A stretch of 64,000 nt of DNA from Sphingomonas albertensis. Its GTDB lineage: Bacteria > Pseudomonadota > Alphaproteobacteria > Sphingomonadales > Sphingomonadaceae. A model generated the notes under the pieces. That model saw only the letters and a list, made by a program, of their open reading frames with translations, did not search any database and had not been told where the DNA came from. Shown one piece after another: positions 55,723-63,399 of this stretch. The stretch is taken from the NCBI RefSeq assembly GCF_014358075.1, contig NZ_JACONT010000012.1, forward strand, positions 1 through 64,000, given 5' to 3'. The translations under genes were made by a program, and so were the position numbers. The first letter of the stretch is position 1. The number at the start of each line of letters is the position of its first letter.

Positions 55723-56748
55723 ATGATGGGTCGTCGCCCGACCTCGTTCGATATCGCGCAACTGGCCGGCGTGTCGCAGCCGACGGTATCGCGCGCGCTA
55801 CGTGGATCGAAGTCGGTCAATCCGCAGACTCGCCAGCGGATCGAGGCGATCGCCAGAAGTCTGCACTATGCCGTCGACAAGCACGCCTCGTCGTTGCGGA
55901 GCCAATCGGCCAACACGCTGGCGCTGCTGTTCTTCGAGGAACCCGCCGAAGACGATTCCACCATCAACCCGTTCTTCCTGTCGATGCTCGGCTCGATCAC
56001 GCACGCCTGCGCGCGCGCCGGGTACGATCTGCTGATCTCGTTCCAGCAATTGTCCGGCGACTGGCACGTCGATTACCAGGACAGCCGCAAGGCCGATGGC
56101 ATCATCCTGCTCGGCTACGGCGATTACGAAGCCTATCGTGCGCGCCTCGATCACCTCACCGAACAGGGGACCAAGGTGGTGCGCTGGGGCGCGGTCGGCA
56201 CCGGGCCGGCGGGGATAACGGTCGGTTCGGACAACCGCGGCGGGGGCGAGGCGGCGACCGCGCACCTAATCGCGCAAGGGCGGCGCCGGATCGCGTTCCT
56301 CGGCGCGGCGGATGGACGGTATCCCGAACTCGAGGATCGCTACCGCGGATATCGCGACGCGCTGGAGGCGGCTGGGCTGACGGTGGACGATGCATTGCAG
56401 GTCGATGCGATCACCACCGAAGATGCCGGGCAGGACGCGGTTGCCGAACTCGCGCGGCGCGGTGCCGGGTATGACGCGATCTTCGCGGCGAGCGATAGCA
56501 TCGCGATCGGCGCGATGCGCGCGCTGGCGGCGGCGGGGCGAGCGATCCCGGACGACGTCGCGATCGTCGGCTTCGACGACATCGCGTCCGCGCAACTCAC
56601 CAATCCGCCGCTGACGACCGTCACACAAGACGCGCGCCGGGCAGGGGAGGCGCTCGTGCGCACGCTGCTGGCGAGACTCCGCGGCGAAGTGTCCGAAGAC
56701 GCCCCCCTACCAACCCGACTGGTGATCCGCGCGAGCAGCGGAGCGTAG
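55723..56748 (+). CDS. LacI-family transcriptional regulator of the maltodextrin locus (MalI-like)
   Basis: A regulator of about 341 residues. ATG 55723 is followed at once by a second ATG; either may be used, and the ribosome-binding site is weak. The helix-turn-helix and hinge read FDIAQLAGVSQPTVSRALRG through SLHYAVDKHASSLRS. The effector domain has GIILLGYGDYEAYRARL and FAASDSIAIGAMRAL, IVGFDDI. The gene is divergent from the TBDT, as malI is from malA in Caulobacter. It probably represses the receptor operon and, through the similar site at 57630, the symporter/DUF6445 pair, with a maltose-like inducer. Confidence 0.9.
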   Translation: MMGRRPTSFDIAQLAGVSQPTVSRALRGSKSVNPQTRQRIEAIARSLHYAVDKHASSLRSQSANTLALLFFEEPAEDDSTINPFFLSMLGSITHACARAGYDLLISFQQLSGDWHVDYQDSRKADGIILLGYGDYEAYRARLDHLTEQGTKVVRWGAVGTGPAGITVGSDNRGGGEAATAHLIAQGRRRIAFLGAADGRYPELEDRYRGYRDALEAAGLTVDDALQVDAITTEDAGQDAVAELARRGAGYDAIFAASDSIAIGAMRALAAAGRAIPDDVAIVGFDDIASAQLTNPPLTTVTQDARRAGEALVRTLLARLRGEVSEDAPLPTRLVIRASSGA

Positions 56749-56755
56749 CGTGCAA

Positions 56756-56883
56756 CGATCCTCCCCCGCCAGGGGGAGGTGGCAGGCGTCAGCCTGACGG
56801 AGGGGGAGGCATGAGCAACCGCTGTTGCGTAACCTCCCCCTCCGTCACCTTCGGCGCCACCTCCCCCTGGCGGGGGAGGATCG
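56756..56883. repeat. Nested REPIN-like inverted repeat with perfect 28-bp arms
   Basis: Arms at 56756-56783 and 56856-56883 are perfect complements. Inside them GACGGAGGGGGAGG (56796-56809) pairs with its complement at 56833-56846. Each outer arm is itself a hairpin (CTCCCCC-GCCA-GGGGGAG) followed by GTGGC. The element lies between the convergent LacI and DUF6445 genes, where it could end transcription from both sides. Confidence 0.85.
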
Positions 56884-56910
56884 AATAGCCTGCGGGGTGA
56901 GCGGGCTCGC

Positions 56911-57582
56911 TCAGTCGTCGAACAGGAAGAGATTCAGCGTTAGCCGCCCGGCCAGCGGGTCCGAACTCAGCACCACCTCGGGCGGCAGATACGCACAGTG
57001 CAGCGTATTCCCCGCATAGACGAGCGCCCGGTTGAAGCGCGCCGGCTGAACCCCGACACACTCGTACAACGCCGTGTCGCCGGCAATGTAGGACGCTTCC
57101 GGCATCCCAAACGTCTGCACTCCGGCTTCCAGTTCCGTCTTGAACCGATCGAGCCGCGACGCATCGACGCTCTCGAACCCCGTCGACCGCTGCCGGTAAA
57201 AGGCGGTGCCGCCTTGCTCGCCATGCCCCAGGAACAGCAGCACCGCGATCCGCCGCGGCTCCACGCCATCGAAATGCGGCAGTCGCTGGATCGGTGCCAG
57301 ATCGGTGGGCGCGGTTGTAACCAGCGAATAATAGGCTTCCGACACCGCCGGCGCCGGATCGAGACCGAAATGCTCCGCGAGCAACGGCGCGATCCGGCGG
57401 CGCATCGTTTCCGCCAGGCGAGGCGGGACCTCGGCCCGGACACCGGGATAATGCGGGCCGATCGCGGTCATCCGCAGGCTCGCCGCATCCTCGCGCAGCG
57501 CGTCCGGATCGGGCCAGAAATCGTCGATCGCGATCAGCGGACGCTGCTCCCGGCCCTGAAGATGCAGCGTGGTTTTCGGCAT
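56911..57582 (-). CDS. DUF6445 family protein, 2OG-Fe(II)-dioxygenase-like (second copy)
   Basis: A 223-residue protein of the same family and, with the start at 57582, the same length as the copy at 34310-34981. The possible iron/2-oxoglutarate residues fall at matching positions: His103 and Asp105 in PHFDG, His195 in TLHCA, Arg213 in GRLTLNLFL. An in-frame ATG seven codons upstream is an alternative start. It is divergent from the MalY-like symporter with a candidate LacI operator between them, so it belongs to the maltodextrin regulon. Function unknown; cytoplasmic by lack of a signal. Confidence 0.75.
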   Translation of the reverse strand: MPKTTLHLQGREQRPLIAIDDFWPDPDALREDAASLRMTAIGPHYPGVRAEVPPRLAETMRRRIAPLLAEHFGLDPAPAVSEAYYSLVTTAPTDLAPIQRLPHFDGVEPRRIAVLLFLGHGEQGGTAFYRQRSTGFESVDASRLDRFKTELEAGVQTFGMPEASYIAGDTALYECVGVQPARFNRALVYAGNTLHCAYLPPEVVLSSDPLAGRLTLNLFLFDD

Positions 57583-57629
57583 GACGGTCATCCCGGCCTT
57601 CATGCCGCGCGCGTGCTCGGAGAGGCAAG

Positions 57630-57641
57630 GTATTCGTATGC
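57630..57641. promoter_or_regulatory. Second candidate LacI operator of the maltodextrin locus
   Basis: Read on the minus strand the site is GCATACGAATAC, identical at 10 of 12 positions with the site at 55656-55667. It lies in the 144-bp divergent promoter of the DUF6445 gene and the MalY-like symporter gene. One regulator could thus control all transcripts of the locus. Confidence 0.45.
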
Positions 57642-57726
57642 ATGGTTGTTTCGACAGCCGCTTGGCGTCAAGCCGCACCGGCAGGATCGTCGTGCAGACA
57701 AGCGACGGCCAAGGGAGAGCCGCGTT

Positions 57727-59226
57727 TTGAACGAGAAACCAGTCCAGGGCTTTGCCGGTCTGTGGAATATCAGCTTCGGCTTTTTCGGCATCCAGATCGG
57801 CTTCGCGCTGCAGAACGCCAATATGAGCCGGATCTTCCAGACGCTCGGCGGATCGCTCGACGACCTCTCCTATCTATGGGTCGCAGCACCGTTGACCGGG
57901 CTGCTCGTCCAGCCGATCATCGGCCATTACAGCGACCGCACCTGGACCCGCTTCGGCCGCCGCCGCCCCTATTTCTTCGCCGGCGCCGTGCTCGCCGCGC
58001 TCGCGCTGTTCGTGATGCCCGAGGCGAAAATGCTGTGGCTCGCCGCGCTGACATTGTGGGTGCTCGACGCCTCGGTCAACGTCTCGATGGAGCCGTTTCG
58101 TGCGTTCGTCGGCGACATGCTGCGCAAGGACCAGCACACCGCCGGCTATGCGCTCCAGACCGCATTCATCGGCGCCGGTGCGGTGGTCGGCTCGATCTTT
58201 CCGTTCGTGCTCGCGCGTCTCGGCGTGTCGGGCGATGCGTTGGCGGGGGTGCCCGATACGGTGCGCTACAGCTTCTGGTTCGGCGGTGCCGCGTTGCTGC
58301 TGGCGGTGCTCTGGACGGTCGGCAACACGCGCGAATACAGCCCCGACCAGATGGCGTCGTTCGCCGAGCGTGACGCGGACGAGGCACTGCCCGCACCGGT
58401 CCGCGCGCTCGCCAGTCGCGGCTTTGCGACCAGCATCGCCTGGATCGTCGCCGGCATAGCGGTGATCGCCGCTGTCCCCGAACTCGCGTTGCAGAAGGAA
58501 GTGTATCTGCTCGGCGGGTTGCTCGTCGCGTTCGGCGTCGCCAGCCTCGTCGCCATCGTGCTCGCGCGCGGCGGCAACACCGACAACGCGCTGAGCCAGA
58601 TCGTCGGCGATTTCGGCGACATGCCCGACGTGATGAAACGTCTCGCGCTCGTCCAGTTCTTCAGCTGGTCCGCGCTGTTCATCATGTGGATCTTCAGCAC
58701 ACCCGTCGTCGCGCAATACATGTACGGATCGAGCGACGCGACGAGCGCCGCATACAATGCCGGCAGCGACTGGGTCGGCGTCCTATTCGCGGTCTACAAC
58801 GCGGTCGCGGCGCTGGTCGCGCTGCTGATCCTGCCCCGGCTGGCAAAGCGGATCGGCCGCGTGAAGACCCATATCGCGTGCCTGCTGTGCGGCGCCGCGG
58901 GCTTCGCGAGCTTCCTCTTCGTACGCGATCCGACGCTGCTGATCGTCAGCGAAGTCGGCATCGGCATCGCCTGGGCGTCGATCCTCGCCATGCCCTACGC
59001 GATCCTCGCCTCCAGCCTGCCGCAGGCCAAGCTCGGCATCTACATGGGCCTGTTCAACATCTTCATCGTCCTGCCGCAGTTGCTGGTCGCGACGCTGATG
59101 GGCTCGGTGCTGAAGGCGTTCTTCCCCACCGAGCCGATCTGGACGATGGCCTTCGCAGCGGTCGTCATGGCGCTTGCCGCGCTCGCGATGCTGCGGGTTC
59201 CCGAAACTCGGGACGGCGTTGCGTGA
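57727..59226 (+). CDS. MalY-like sugar/cation symporter (GPH/MFS type)
   Basis: A 499-residue inner-membrane transporter. The start is TTG 57727 with AAGGGAG upstream. It opens FAGLWNISFGFFGIQIGFALQNANMSRIFQTLG, typical of the SUT/MalY group of sugar-proton symporters, with the motifs WVAAPLTGLLVQPIIGHYSDRTW, GRRRPYF and DASVNVSMEPFRAFVGDML. About 12 helices and a long central loop are present. In Caulobacter the homologous MalY carries maltodextrins across the inner membrane, which fits the neighbouring cytoplasmic-type GH13 glucosidase. Confidence 0.9.
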   Translation: MNEKPVQGFAGLWNISFGFFGIQIGFALQNANMSRIFQTLGGSLDDLSYLWVAAPLTGLLVQPIIGHYSDRTWTRFGRRRPYFFAGAVLAALALFVMPEAKMLWLAALTLWVLDASVNVSMEPFRAFVGDMLRKDQHTAGYALQTAFIGAGAVVGSIFPFVLARLGVSGDALAGVPDTVRYSFWFGGAALLLAVLWTVGNTREYSPDQMASFAERDADEALPAPVRALASRGFATSIAWIVAGIAVIAAVPELALQKEVYLLGGLLVAFGVASLVAIVLARGGNTDNALSQIVGDFGDMPDVMKRLALVQFFSWSALFIMWIFSTPVVAQYMYGSSDATSAAYNAGSDWVGVLFAVYNAVAALVALLILPRLAKRIGRVKTHIACLLCGAAGFASFLFVRDPTLLIVSEVGIGIAWASILAMPYAILASSLPQAKLGIYMGLFNIFIVLPQLLVATLMGSVLKAFFPTEPIWTMAFAAVVMALAALAMLRVPETRDGVA

Positions 59227-59299
59227 TCGGCGCTGCTCGCCGAGTCTGATCGCACGCGTTCCGACTTTGCCATTTTCGACCAACTGCTGCTAACGGCGG

Positions 59300-59500
59300 G
59301 TGATGCTCAAATCACGGATCAAGCGCCGCACGGTCGAGGGCGCTCACGCGGTCGCCGAACTTGCGGCCATCCACGCATCGATCGCCGCGCTGAACGACGA
59401 GGATCTGCTCGATCTCGCGGATATCTTCGCACGCGAGGCATCGGGAGCGCTCAAGACGATGGCCGCCGCCGAGATGACCAGGCGCGGCGTCAGCCTGTGA
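59300..59500 (+). CDS. Small helical protein of unknown function
   Basis: A 66-residue protein that can start at GTG 59300 or the next ATG. It is basic at the N-terminus (KSRIKRRT) and then amphipathic and helical, with acidic NDEDLLDLADIF. No family was recognised. Codon use fits the neighbours, and it reads in the same direction as the UPF0149 gene 43 bases downstream, so a two-gene unit is possible. Confidence 0.5.
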   Translation: MMLKSRIKRRTVEGAHAVAELAAIHASIAALNDEDLLDLADIFAREASGALKTMAAAEMTRRGVSL

Positions 59501-59543
59501 GTGCTCGCCAGATGCGCTGCCCGAGCGATCACGACGTGACGGC

Positions 59544-60209
59544 ATGAAACAGCTCGCGTCCCGACTGCGCCGCCTCGACGATGCGCTCGCCGATCTGCCG
59601 CTCGAAGAACCGATGCTGCTGACCGAGCTGGACGGGTTTCTGACCGGCATATCGGTTTGCCCCGAAGCCATCCTGCCGGCCGAATGGTTGCAGGGCGTCT
59701 GGGGCTCCGACGACAGCGGCGTCGCGCCGTTCGACGACCCGCTCGACGTCCAGTGGTTTGCCGACGCGGTCATGGCACGCCATGCGGAGATCGTGCGCGA
59801 CCTCGCCCGCGGCAAGCTGCGACCGATCTTCGACGTCGACGAGCGTAACGGCGACGTGTTGTGGGAGCTGTGGGTCGACGGGTTCGCCGAGGCGATGGCG
59901 TTGCGACCGGACGGCTGGGATGCGGTGGCGAACGGCGATGACCGGGACGCTGCCGCTGCGCTCGAGAGCCTGTCGAGGCTGATCGCTATCGCGCGCAACG
60001 AAAGCCCCCTCGATAGCATGGAGATCAACGCATTCGAGGATCGCGCGACGACCGATCTGGTCGATGGCGTCCAACGCCTGCACACGGCGCGATCGCGGCG
60101 CCAGCCGGACTCGCCGGCGCAGACGATCGGCGCGACATCGGCCAAGATCGGCAGGAACGATCCTTGCCCATGCGGGTCGGGCAAGAAATCCAAACGGTGC
60201 TGCGGCTAG
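59544..60209 (+). CDS. UPF0149/YecA family protein with C-terminal SEC-C zinc motif
   Basis: A 221-residue protein. The first about 160 residues match the UPF0149/YecA fold (LTELDGFLTGISVCPEAILPAEWL; GDVLWELWVDGFAEAMALRPDGW). The C-terminus carries the SEC-C metal-binding motif, NDPCPCGSGKKSKRCCG, in which three Cys (CxC plus one of the CC pair) and a neighbouring residue hold zinc, as in the SecA tail. Such proteins are thought to bind ribosomes or SecA-related partners, but their role is unsettled. Cytoplasmic. Confidence 0.88.
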   Translation: MKQLASRLRRLDDALADLPLEEPMLLTELDGFLTGISVCPEAILPAEWLQGVWGSDDSGVAPFDDPLDVQWFADAVMARHAEIVRDLARGKLRPIFDVDERNGDVLWELWVDGFAEAMALRPDGWDAVANGDDRDAAAALESLSRLIAIARNESPLDSMEINAFEDRATTDLVDGVQRLHTARSRRQPDSPAQTIGATSAKIGRNDPCPCGSGKKSKRCCG

Positions 60210-60252
60210 CCGCTCCCATGTTCACCGGTACGACGCTGGCGAAGGCAACCGA

Positions 60253-61740
60253 TCACAAGGGCGGTTTGCCCGTCAGATAAAGCTCGGTCGGCAGGCCGTC
60301 TGGCACCGTGGCATCGGGACGCGGTCTGGCCGCCGCTGCTTGCAGCCAATCGGGACCGCCGGGGCGGTGGCGCGTCGAGCCATCCGAGCGGGTCGGCACC
60401 TTGCCATAGACCGAAGGTCCGTCCCGGCCTGGCGAACCGCCGCCGAACGTCGCGGCGATGTTGCCATAGGTCGACGGGTCGCGCCCATCCAGGCTGAGGC
60501 GGTCGTTCAGATAGCAGGCGGTCGCCCAGGCTGTCTGCGGATCGGGAGTCATCGCGATGATCCGCTTGCCCCAGTACATGCGCAGATTGTTGTGCATCCA
60601 GCCGTCGATCAGGAACTGGCGCTGGCAGGCGTTCCACGTCTCGTCCCGGGTTTCGCCGTGGATCAGCGCGTCGAGCGTCTCGATATCGGGGCGCGGATCG
60701 CCCGCATGCGCTTCGAGCGTTTCCTGTGCCCATCCCGCGATCCGGTCGTACCGTTCGGGCGCTGTCAGGGCGCGCGCCTGATAGTGGAACCATTCGCGCC
60801 ACGTCAGCAGTTCGTCGGCGAACTTCTCCTTGCTGGCGGCCGGCGCATCGGCGGCGTCGACCGTCGCCATCACTTCGCGCGGGCCGACCACGCCGAAGTG
60901 GAGATAGGGCGAGAGCATGCTCGCGCCGATCGGGTTGGTGGCGTCGTTGCGCGTTGCCGCGTAGGTCGGCAACACCGTGTCCATCAACCGCTCGAGATGT
61001 ATCAGCGCGCCCTCGCGACCTGCTGGGAACATCGGGCTGACCGGCACACTGTGATCGATCGCCGCCGCCGCGACGAAGCGGTCGAGATCGGCATCCGAAC
61101 ACGCATCCAGCCGGTCCGGCGTATACGGCAGCGGTCCGTCATAGGGCGCTACCGTTGGTACGACATCGGTCGCTTCCTGCCAGTCGCTCCGCACCGGCTG
61201 ATGGCGACGCCGAAACGCGGTGGTCGAACCGATGCCTTCGCCGAGCACGGCCGGCGGAACGAGGCATGCGGCGTTGACCGCGAAGACTGCGCGCTCGACG
61301 CGCTCCGCGAACCGCTCCGACTGCCATCGTGCGACGAAGGTCGGCTGGTCCTCGACCAGAACGGCAGCGCTGTCGGCCGCGAGGCGGTAGACCAGGCCCT
61401 TTTCGCGTGCCTTGGCTCGATCGACATACTGGATGCAGGCGACCCCGCGCTGACGACAGTCGCGTGCCAGATCGCGGCTTGCGCCGAGGATGAAGTGGTG
61501 CAGGCGATCGGAGGCGTAAGGATAATCCTCGCGCAGCCCGTGATAGACGAGGACAGGCAGGCCCAGCGCGTTGCCGAGATGGATCGCGGCGTCGATCACC
61601 GGATTGTCGCGCGCGCGCAGTGCCTGTTGCAGCCAGCACAGAACATAGCGGCCTCCAGGGCGGACATCGTGGGCGTTCAGCGCCTGAACGCGCGGCGCTT
61701 CGGACCAAGAGGATAACGAGTGGGGAAGGGGAGCGGGCAT
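60253..61740 (-). CDS. Class II CPD photolyase (deoxyribodipyrimidine photo-lyase)
   Basis: A 495-residue FAD enzyme that repairs cyclobutane pyrimidine dimers with light. Class II features are seen rather than class I: SKEKFADELLTWREWF, WAQETLEAHAGDPRP, WNACQRQFLIDGWMHNNLRMYWGKRI and YLNDRLSLDGRDPSTYGNIA. The N-terminal alpha/beta domain (RYVLCWLQQALRARDNPVIDAAI) would hold an antenna cofactor. The C-terminus extends about 50 residues beyond the usual GK segment. It stands alone, convergent with the UPF0149 gene. Confidence 0.9.
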   Translation of the reverse strand: MPAPLPHSLSSWSEAPRVQALNAHDVRPGGRYVLCWLQQALRARDNPVIDAAIHLGNALGLPVLVYHGLREDYPYASDRLHHFILGASRDLARDCRQRGVACIQYVDRAKAREKGLVYRLAADSAAVLVEDQPTFVARWQSERFAERVERAVFAVNAACLVPPAVLGEGIGSTTAFRRRHQPVRSDWQEATDVVPTVAPYDGPLPYTPDRLDACSDADLDRFVAAAAIDHSVPVSPMFPAGREGALIHLERLMDTVLPTYAATRNDATNPIGASMLSPYLHFGVVGPREVMATVDAADAPAASKEKFADELLTWREWFHYQARALTAPERYDRIAGWAQETLEAHAGDPRPDIETLDALIHGETRDETWNACQRQFLIDGWMHNNLRMYWGKRIIAMTPDPQTAWATACYLNDRLSLDGRDPSTYGNIAATFGGGSPGRDGPSVYGKVPTRSDGSTRHRPGGPDWLQAAAARPRPDATVPDGLPTELYLTGKPPL

Positions 61741-61811
61741 GGCATCTCAACCATCGTTGCGGCCCGCCGATCCATGACCGCGTCGATTGCTGCGCGGCGG
61801 TCAAACCCGGA

Positions 61812-63230
61812 CTAGCGGTGCTGCGGCAAAACCAGGCGGACAAGCAGCCCCCCCAGTTCGGGCGAGCGACCGAGCGTGATCGTGCCGCCGTTCAGTTCGA
61901 CGATTTCGCGGGTGATCGACAGGCCGAAGCCGTGCCCATCGCCGTGCTCGTCGAGGCGCCGACCGGGGAGCATCGCCTGCGCGATCGCGGTATCGCCGAG
62001 GCCGGTGCCATCGTCGGCGATCGAGAGCGAGAGGAGCGGACCGTCTGCCTCCGCGCCGATCGCGATTGCGCCGCGCGCGTGACGCCATGCGTTGTCGAGG
62101 AGGTTGCCGATCATCTCGTCCAGGTCCTGCGGGTCGATCGCAACGGCTAGGTCGGCAGGGATGGCGATCTCGAGCGCGATCGGGCGATCGGCGTGGATGC
62201 GGTGCAGTACTGCGACCAGATCGTCGACGGCGGGACCGATAGGAGTCCGGGTGCGGGCGCCACCGGTCGCGTCGGCGCGGGCACGGCCGAGGTGATGGCG
62301 AACGCGGCGGTCGATCTGGTCGACCATGTCGCGGACATCGTTATCGGCCCCTGCTTCGGCGAGCTTCAGCGAGAGCGCGGCGAGCGGAGTCTTCAGGCCA
62401 TGCGCGAGGTTGGCGACATGCTGGCGAGCATGCGCAAGTCCGGCGGCGTTCTGGTCGATCAGCGCGTTGAGTTCGGTGACCAGCGGTTGCAGCTCGCCGG
62501 GTTGCTCGTCGGGGACGTGGCGTTCCGTACCGGCGCGGACCGCAGCAAGGGACGTGCGGAGATCGCGCAGCGGACGCAGGCCGAACCGGAGCTGGAGCAG
62601 CGTCGCCAGTGCGAGCCCGACGCCGAGCAGCGCGAGAGAACCGAGCAGCGGGATCATCGCCTCCCGCAGTGGTTCTTCGACGATCCGGCGAGGGCCGATC
62701 GCGGTGATCGTCACGGTGCCGCGCGGCGTCGTGACGTCCAGGGTGCGCGAGTGGAGGCGTTCGCCGCTGCGGTCGCGCGTGTCGCCGGCATGGAGTGCAT
62801 GATCTTCGCGGCCACCGGGGCCGGGAGGACGAGGTGGCCCTTCGGGATCGGGTCGCGGTGTTAAGGGCGCTGCGTCGATTGGGGGCGCCGGCTTGGGAGC
62901 GGGGGGCGTGATCGGGGGCAGGGGGCGGGTCGTGCCGCTGTCGACCCGACCGGCGGGGCCTTCGACCTGCCAGGACCAGTCCGATCCGGGCAGGCCGAAA
63001 TCCGGCAGGTCGACCGCGCGGGTCCGATCGAGGGTGGCGTCGGGTCGCACCGCGCGCGCCAGCACCGCGACCTGCGCATCGAGCCGCTCGTCGAGCCCAC
63101 GCATCACGAAGCGCTCGAGCACGTTGCCGATCGTGATCCCAGCGAACAGCAGCGCGAACCCGGTCGAGAGGCCTGCAATGACGAGCATTCGCCCGAAGAG
63201 CGATCGCGGGACGAGGCGGAAGCGGGTCAT
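61812..63230 (-). CDS. Sensor histidine kinase (PhoQ/EnvZ-like)
   Basis: A 472-residue membrane kinase. The start at 63230 (MTRFRLVPRSLFGRML) leads into TM1. The periplasmic part contains a striking Pro-rich stretch (TTRPLPPITPPAPKPAPP and more, about residues 95-140). TM2 (MIPLLGSLALLGVGLALATLL) and HAMP follow. The phosphoacceptor is His277 in LAHGLKTPL, the N-box NLLDNAWRH, and the G-boxes DDGTGL and GHGFGLSI. It lies downstream of the response regulator gene on the same strand, with a large palindrome between them, and forms a two-component pair with it. The signal is unknown. Confidence 0.9.
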   Translation of the reverse strand: MTRFRLVPRSLFGRMLVIAGLSTGFALLFAGITIGNVLERFVMRGLDERLDAQVAVLARAVRPDATLDRTRAVDLPDFGLPGSDWSWQVEGPAGRVDSGTTRPLPPITPPAPKPAPPIDAAPLTPRPDPEGPPRPPGPGGREDHALHAGDTRDRSGERLHSRTLDVTTPRGTVTITAIGPRRIVEEPLREAMIPLLGSLALLGVGLALATLLQLRFGLRPLRDLRTSLAAVRAGTERHVPDEQPGELQPLVTELNALIDQNAAGLAHARQHVANLAHGLKTPLAALSLKLAEAGADNDVRDMVDQIDRRVRHHLGRARADATGGARTRTPIGPAVDDLVAVLHRIHADRPIALEIAIPADLAVAIDPQDLDEMIGNLLDNAWRHARGAIAIGAEADGPLLSLSIADDGTGLGDTAIAQAMLPGRRLDEHGDGHGFGLSITREIVELNGGTITLGRSPELGGLLVRLVLPQHR

Positions 63231-63272
63231 CGCGCCCGACCGGATGGGCGAGATGATCCGTGTTTTACACGC

Positions 63273-63374
63273 CACCCCGGCGAAGGCCGGGGCCCAGTTG
63301 GAAAGACATTTATAATGGCGGACCGCGCTCCGTTAGCAACGTTCCCCAACTGGGCCCCGGCCTTCGCCGGGGTG
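63273..63374. repeat. REPIN-like inverted repeat with perfect 29-bp arms
   Basis: Arms at 63273-63301 and 63346-63374 are perfect complements with a 44-base AT-richer spacer. Each arm is itself a hairpin (CCCCGGC-GAAG-GCCGGGG) followed by CCCAGTTGG, the same plan as the repeat at 28614-28696. It lies between the response regulator and the kinase of one operon and could create unequal expression of the two. Confidence 0.85.
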
Positions 63375-63399
63375 CAGGCTATGGCCTGCATGATTCTCA

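Noticed and set aside
22642..59226. Halogenase cluster as an antibiotic biosynthetic gene cluster
   Set aside because: No NRPS, PKS, RiPP precursor, prenyl or glycosyl transferase is present. The partners are TBDTs, glycosidases and LacI regulators, so a sugar-uptake setting is the better reading.
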